This document shows positions 5,837 through 9,029 of a DNA stretch of 9,029 nucleotides, in pieces (the first letter of the stretch is position 1; each line of letters begins with the position of its first letter). Below the pieces are notes generated by a model. That model was not told the origin of the DNA. It searched no databases and saw only the letters and a list, made by a program, of their open reading frames with translations. The DNA comes from a bacterium (lineage in GTDB: Bacteria; Patescibacteriota; Minisyncoccia; UBA6257; GWB1-50-10): positions 1 through 9,029 of the forward strand of contig JAKALF010000028.1 in NCBI GenBank assembly GCA_021813265.1, read 5' to 3'. Both the position numbers and the translations under genes were made by a program.

Positions 5837-5960
5837 AAAATAAGTTAAATTTGACAAATAACAATTTTTATCACACCATGTTCCTAGTAATTAGTATCCT
5901 CTGGCTTAAGCAATTAATCTAGTTTTGTAAAAGCTCTGGGATGATTTAAAACAAAATATG

Positions 5961-5968
5961 AAGGAGGT
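5961..5968 (+). promoter_or_regulatory. Consensus Shine-Dalgarno site
   Basis: AAGGAGGT ends 5 nt before the ATG at 5974 and is a full match to the anti-Shine-Dalgarno. Other genes in the window have weak or no such site, so this gene is set apart and its start is certain. Confidence 0.9.
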
Positions 5969-5973
5969 CCGCC

Positions 5974-6627
5974 ATGTCTAGAACGGTTGATCTGAATCAC
6001 AAAACGGCAAGCGATTTGGTTTTTGCTCTTGAAAAACAGGGGCTCACAAACGAGTTTGCGAATGAAGTTGTTAAAAATGGGGAATTGGCAAGGATGTTGG
6101 TTTTATTCATTACATTGGGTAAGAACGATATCGGAAACGATTTTTTAGTTTCTATCGATGAGGAAATTGATATAGAAACATTAAGAAGAAAATTTAATGT
6201 TCGAGTTGAATCTCCAGAAATAGGTCAGTTCGGAAAGGTGTTCGAATGGAAAAAAACAGAAAAAGGCATATATGATTCTTCCATAATGTTCATCAGCACC
6301 GCAAATAAGGCGGCATTTGGAAAACAGTTTGATGAACAGCAATCAGTGATAAGAAATACTTTTAGTTCAGAAAATATAGTATTTCCGAATATAGCAACGT
6401 CTATTTTCATTTTAGGAACATTGCAATCTCGAGGGATAAAGATGATGCCCCTTAATTTTAGAACATCATCCAAAATAAGTATGGTGAAACCTGATTATGG
6501 AAAACCGAGAACTGAAACCTTTCGCATGACGATTCTTCCAGACCAAAAGAAAGGCATGTTTGTTTATTCTGGTCATGACCGTGGATTCAGGGGATTCTCC
6601 GTGGTTTGCGCCGATAAATTAAAATAA
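5974..6627 (+). CDS. Orphan 217-residue protein, function unknown
   Basis: The start is fixed by a consensus Shine-Dalgarno at 5961-5968, and the gene ends TAA followed directly by an in-frame TGA. The product is soluble: no signal peptide, no membrane segment and a single Cys (near the C-terminus). The N-terminal part (about 1-70) looks helical and begins SRTVDLNHKTASDLVFALEKQG; the rest has mixed strands and helices, with two WKK/GxFGK-like patches around 85-95. No catalytic motif is recognised. I recall proteins with a similar N-terminus (TADELV...NGELAK) as recurrent unannotated genes in Patescibacteria genomes, which is memory rather than a search. Codon use is visibly less rich in GCG and CGC than that of glyA or recA. 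It is monocistronic, with a 137-nt upstream gap and a terminator directly after, so it is probably regulated separately and may be well expressed. Confidence 0.85.
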   Translation: MSRTVDLNHKTASDLVFALEKQGLTNEFANEVVKNGELARMLVLFITLGKNDIGNDFLVSIDEEIDIETLRRKFNVRVESPEIGQFGKVFEWKKTEKGIYDSSIMFISTANKAAFGKQFDEQQSVIRNTFSSENIVFPNIATSIFILGTLQSRGIKMMPLNFRTSSKISMVKPDYGKPRTETFRMTILPDQKKGMFVYSGHDRGFRGFSVVCADKLK

Positions 6628-6631
6628 TGAA

Positions 6632-6653
6632 AAACCCGCCATATGGCGGGTTT
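6632..6653. terminator. Bidirectional intrinsic terminator between the orphan gene and recA
   Basis: A perfect 9-bp stem (AAACCCGCC, 6632-6640, with GGCGGGTTT, 6645-6653) encloses an ATAT loop. T-rich sequence follows on both strands: TTTCTCTATT on plus, and TTTTCATTATTTTAATTT on minus. It sits 5 nt after the plus-strand stop and 3 nt past the recA stop, serving both convergent genes. Confidence 0.88.
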
Positions 6654-6655
6654 CT

Positions 6656-7681
6656 CTATTCACTCTCCGCAACTCCCTTTTTCTCGGCTATTTTTGAGGT
6701 TTCTTTCTTTATCGCCTCCAAAATCTTTTTCTCTTCTTTTAATTTTTCTCGTATGTTGTCAAACCCAACCCCAAGCTTTTCATCTCCAAACGAGTAACTC
6801 GCTCCTGATTTTTTTACGATTCCATATTTCACGGCGGTGTTTAACACGTCGCTTTCATATGAGATTCCCGTTCCGTACATAATATCAAACTCCGCGATTT
6901 TAAAAGGAGGAGCAACTTTATTTTTAACCACCTTTGCCTTAATTCTATTTCCCACGACCTCATCCCCCTTCTTTATTTGCGCCGTGCGCCTGATATCAAT
7001 ACGAACGGAGGCATAAAACTTGAGAGCCAATCCGCCGGGAGTTGTTTCTGGATTTCCATAGACAATACCGATTTTCGATCGTATTTGGTTTATAAAAATA
7101 ACGATCGTTCCTGATTTAGCCGCGATAGCGGTTAACTTGCGAAGCGCTTGAGACATAAGACGAGCTTGAAGCCCCATATGCTGCGCTCCCATCTCCCCTT
7201 CTATTTCAGCTCGAGGGGTAAGAGCGGCCACGGAATCGATAATGATAATATCAATGATTTCCGACCGGACAAGACTCTCTAAAATATTAAGGGCCTCTTC
7301 CCCGTTGTCGGGTTGAGAGATGATGAGATCTTTTGTCTTGACTCCGATACGCTCGGCGTATTCGGGATCAAGAGCGTGCTCGGCGTCTATGAACGCCGCC
7401 CTCCCTTTGTTTTTTTGAATTTCGGCGACCGCGTGAAGCGCGAGCGTCGTCTTTCCGGAACTTTCAGGTCCGTATATTTCAATAATCCTGCCCTTAGGAA
7501 GCCCGCTCCCGAGAGCAAGGTCAAGTGAAAATGATCCAGAGGAGATGGTTGCGACGTGTATTTTTTGAGCTTCCCCGAGTTTCATAATCGCCCCTTCTCC
7601 GAAACGGGATTGAAGCGATTCTATAAGTTCCTCGAAATTTTTCTTTGATTCGTCTTGTGGTTGTTTTTCTTTTTTTATCAT
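6656..7681 (-). CDS. recA: Recombinase RecA
   Basis: The cytosolic DNA strand-exchange protein and LexA-type co-protease. The 341 residues are near the usual 350. Seen in order: N-terminal helix with RFGEGAIMKLG (26-36), Walker A GPESSGKT (71-78), catalytic Glu in AEHALDP (E101), Walker B IIIIDS (145-150), L1 loop around EGEMGAQHMGLQARLMSQALRKL (161-183), L2 loop with FINQIRSKIG and GNPETTPGG (196-217), KFYASVRIDIRR (221-232), and a short C-terminal tail that is Lys-rich rather than strongly acidic. No intein is present. Start ATG at 7681, 3 nt after the stop of the RodZ-like gene, with only a weak ribosome site, so it is probably coupled to it. It is the last gene of the ftsK-rodZ-recA unit and is closed by the terminator at 6632-6653. 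No LexA-type box is visible nearby. Confidence 0.98.
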   Translation of the reverse strand: MIKKEKQPQDESKKNFEELIESLQSRFGEGAIMKLGEAQKIHVATISSGSFSLDLALGSGLPKGRIIEIYGPESSGKTTLALHAVAEIQKNKGRAAFIDAEHALDPEYAERIGVKTKDLIISQPDNGEEALNILESLVRSEIIDIIIIDSVAALTPRAEIEGEMGAQHMGLQARLMSQALRKLTAIAAKSGTIVIFINQIRSKIGIVYGNPETTPGGLALKFYASVRIDIRRTAQIKKGDEVVGNRIKAKVVKNKVAPPFKIAEFDIMYGTGISYESDVLNTAVKYGIVKKSGASYSFGDEKLGVGFDNIREKLKEEKKILEAIKKETSKIAEKKGVAESE

Positions 7682-7684
7682 GGC

Positions 7685-8347
7685 CTAGGGTGATTTAGTT
7701 GGAGTGCTTGTGCTTGTTGGTTTATAAAATACTTGTCGAACCGTAGTCTCTTCTCCTCCCAGTAGTCGCTTCACGGTAAAAGTGAAAGTATTGAATCCTG
7801 GAGACAATTCAACGTTCTTTGAAAAATTCCCTTTAGTATCAGGGTAGACGGTTTCATTGTTAATTGTCAACGTATTCTTGGGACTCGTTGACCCCGAAAT
7901 TACGAATGTTGAGGTTGAAACAACCGTATTGTTTTCCATGTCGAGAGAAAGAGAAGGTTTCCCTAGAAAGGAAGGAATTCTGAAAGCTATGTATATAAGT
8001 ATAACAAACGCGATAACGCCAAACACGATCATTTTTTTATTCGCCCGAACGGGAGAGAATCTGTTTTGCGGAAGACGATCGTGTTCTCCGGAACGACGTA
8101 TGGTATGGGTGTGTCGCTGGTATTCTCTCCAAAGCTCTTCCCCGTCCATACCAAGGACTTCGGCAATTTTCAGAATGTATCCATGGATATAGGGGGCGGC
8201 GGGGAGTTTGTCGTATTGTTCGGAAAATAAGAGTTCAAGAAAGCGTTCCGAGATACCGGTTGTCTGAGCAAGTTTTTCTATCGTCACTCCTTTAACCCGC
8301 AATAAATCGGAAAAAAAGGACGGATTGTTTTTGTCTGATGTGGGCAT
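7685..8347 (-). CDS. RodZ-like protein: HTH, one membrane segment, Ig-like outer domain
   Basis: 220 residues from the ATG at 8347. An N-terminal Xre/HTH_25-type helix-turn-helix (about 9-76: LLRVKGVTIEKLAQTTGIS, then YDKLPAAPYIHGYILKIAEVLG) matches the RodZ cytoplasmic domain, which in other bacteria binds MreB. A basic linker (81-105), one membrane helix (106-123), a small beta-sandwich-like domain (about 131-207, with GSTSPKNTLTINNETV and GNFSKNVELSPGFNTFTF) and a Ser/Thr/Pro tail follow. Start choice: the frame stays open to 8467, inside ftsK. The ATG at 8347 lies 1 nt after the ftsK stop and has AGAAG 6 nt upstream; an ATG at 8365 would overlap ftsK by 17 nt and is the alternative. No MreB gene is in view, so a cell-shape role is inference; membrane-anchored regulation is also possible. 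Confidence 0.85.
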   Translation of the reverse strand: MPTSDKNNPSFFSDLLRVKGVTIEKLAQTTGISERFLELLFSEQYDKLPAAPYIHGYILKIAEVLGMDGEELWREYQRHTHTIRRSGEHDRLPQNRFSPVRANKKMIVFGVIAFVILIYIAFRIPSFLGKPSLSLDMENNTVVSTSTFVISGSTSPKNTLTINNETVYPDTKGNFSKNVELSPGFNTFTFTVKRLLGGEETTVRQVFYKPTSTSTPTKSP

Positions 8348-8348
8348 A

Positions 8349-9029
8349 TTATTCTTCTGAATCATTATTATACGTCTCAACGAGAATTTCTCTAGGTTTT
8401 GCTCCTTCCCCGGGACCCACGATGCCCCTCTCTTCCATAATATCAAGAAGACGGGCGGCGCGGGCATATCCGACCTTGAGTCTTCTCTGGAGAAGAGAAG
8501 CGGAAGCTTTTCCCGCGCTTTTTACGATTTGAACGGCATCGTCAAAAAGATCGTCATCTTCGTCACTCTCCCCTATTTGATCAAAAAGAGGAAGTGGACT
8601 TCCGGAGTCTTCCCGATTTTCTCCCATTACGATCATCTCATCGGGCAGATCATTGTTGGTTTTAATAAAACTCACGACTCTCTTGATTTCCTCTTCGGTT
8701 ATGTACGCCCCTTGGATTCTTCTGGGTTTTGAAAGTTCGGCGGATTGCAGAAGAAGATCCCCGCTTCCTAAAAGTTTTTCAGCCCCCGCTGTATCCAGGA
8801 TGGTTCGGGAATCAACCTGGCTCGCGACCTGAAGAGCGACGCGTCCCGTAATGTTTGCTTTGATAAGGCCGGTGATGACTTCAACGGACGGTCGTTGCGT
8901 TGAGACGATAAGATGAATTCCGGTCGCGCGAGCCATTTGAGCTAAGCGCACGATCGAACCTTCAACCTCTCTTCCGTAGGTGGACATAAGGTCGGCAAGT
9001 TCGTCGATAACGACTAAAGATCGGAAGAG
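8349..9029 (-). CDS. ftsK: DNA translocase FtsK, C-terminal part (5' end outside window)
   Basis: Septal DNA pump that moves chromosome ends during division. 226 residues are in frame up to the window edge. Seen: Walker B VVIDELADL (partial residues 6-14), IHLIVSTQRPSVEVITGLIKANITGRVAL..SQVDSRTILD (typical of the RecA-like motor), and GAEKLLGSGDLLL. An acidic linker with an EDDDLFDDA segment (about 150) comes next, then the winged-helix gamma domain (LLQRRLKVGYARAARLLDIMEERGIVGP) that reads polarity sequences. It ends TAA 1 nt before the RodZ-like ATG. The four residues nearest the window edge (LFRS) do not fit the family, where PYI-type residues are expected. They coincide with a 12-nt adapter-like sequence, so the genuine coding sequence probably ends at 9017. 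Confidence 0.95.
   Translation of the reverse strand, partial: LFRSLVVIDELADLMSTYGREVEGSIVRLAQMARATGIHLIVSTQRPSVEVITGLIKANITGRVALQVASQVDSRTILDTAGAEKLLGSGDLLLQSAELSKPRRIQGAYITEEEIKRVVSFIKTNNDLPDEMIVMGENREDSGSPLPLFDQIGESDEDDDLFDDAVQIVKSAGKASASLLQRRLKVGYARAARLLDIMEERGIVGPGEGAKPREILVETYNNDSEE
9018..9029 (+). other. Probable Illumina adapter remnant at the window end
   Basis: AGATCGGAAGAG is identical to the first 12 bases of the common Illumina TruSeq adapter and runs exactly to the last base of the window. In frame it replaces conserved FtsK residues by LFRS. It is best treated as non-biological sequence. Confidence 0.85.

Noticed and set aside
5851..5880. TTGACA at 5851-5856 as promoter of the orphan gene
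   Set aside because: No -10-like hexamer occurs at 15-19 nt, and the site is more than 100 nt from the start codon; left unassigned.
8367..8372. Perfect TATAAT on the minus strand as an internal promoter for the RodZ-like gene and recA
   Set aside because: It encodes conserved-frame ftsK codons and has no -35 at 16-18 nt; a single hexamer is not enough.
8366..8467. N-terminal extension of the RodZ-like protein into ftsK
   Set aside because: The extra residues are the shifted frame of the ftsK gamma domain and do not resemble the HTH family; starts at 8365 or 8347 precede the conserved domain.
1..9029. CRISPR array, insertion sequence, phage or toxin-antitoxin system
   Set aside because: No regularly spaced direct repeats, transposase, integrase or paired small toxin/antitoxin genes are visible; the only direct repeats lie inside the cysteine-repeat coding sequence.

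Overview
The window looks like a fragment of a Patescibacteria (Candidate Phyla Radiation, Parcubacteria-like) genome. This is inferred from very tight gene packing, mid-range GC with many AT-ending codons, shortened housekeeping enzymes, and three unplaced proteins whose style I associate with that group: a secreted cysteine-repeat protein, a tiny membrane protein ending in NPF-type motifs, and a 217-residue orphan. No ribosomal RNA or ribosomal protein is present, so the assignment cannot be confirmed from this window alone.

Layout. 1-960 (+): C-terminal part of the membrane AAA+ protease FtsH. 997-1166 (+): two tRNA genes, Ile(UAU) and Val(UAC). 2902-1170 (-): a two-gene unit for a small single-pass membrane protein and a secreted protein with six four-cysteine repeats; its stop lies 4 nt from the end of tRNA-Val. 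2903-2984: a divergent promoter region. 2985-4885 (+): a DEDDy 3'-5' exonuclease, a 49-residue membrane peptide starting in an ATGA overlap, and glyA. 5042-5836 (+): a divergent folD. 5974-6627 (+): an orphan with a consensus Shine-Dalgarno. 6632-6653: a bidirectional terminator. 9029-6656 (-): ftsK (3' part), a RodZ-like HTH/membrane/Ig-like protein and recA, packed with 1-3 nt gaps.

How the genes relate. glyA and folD are consecutive steps of one-carbon metabolism: serine hydroxymethyltransferase makes methylene-tetrahydrofolate and FolD oxidises it. ftsK, the RodZ-like gene and recA join chromosome translocation, a membrane-anchored DNA-binding-type protein and recombination in one transcript. 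FtsH handles membrane protein quality control.

Most notable points: (i) the last 12 bases equal the start of the common Illumina adapter, and FtsK conservation breaks exactly there; (ii) the exonuclease promoter (TTGACA-N17-TATCAT) places the transcription start on or next to the ATG, implying a leaderless mRNA, and folD shows the same -10 to ATG spacing; (iii) a UAU-anticodon tRNA-Ile with an unusual T-loop base; (iv) a FolD with changed catalytic and cofactor motifs; (v) the cysteine-repeat export unit, the best candidate here for an undescribed system.
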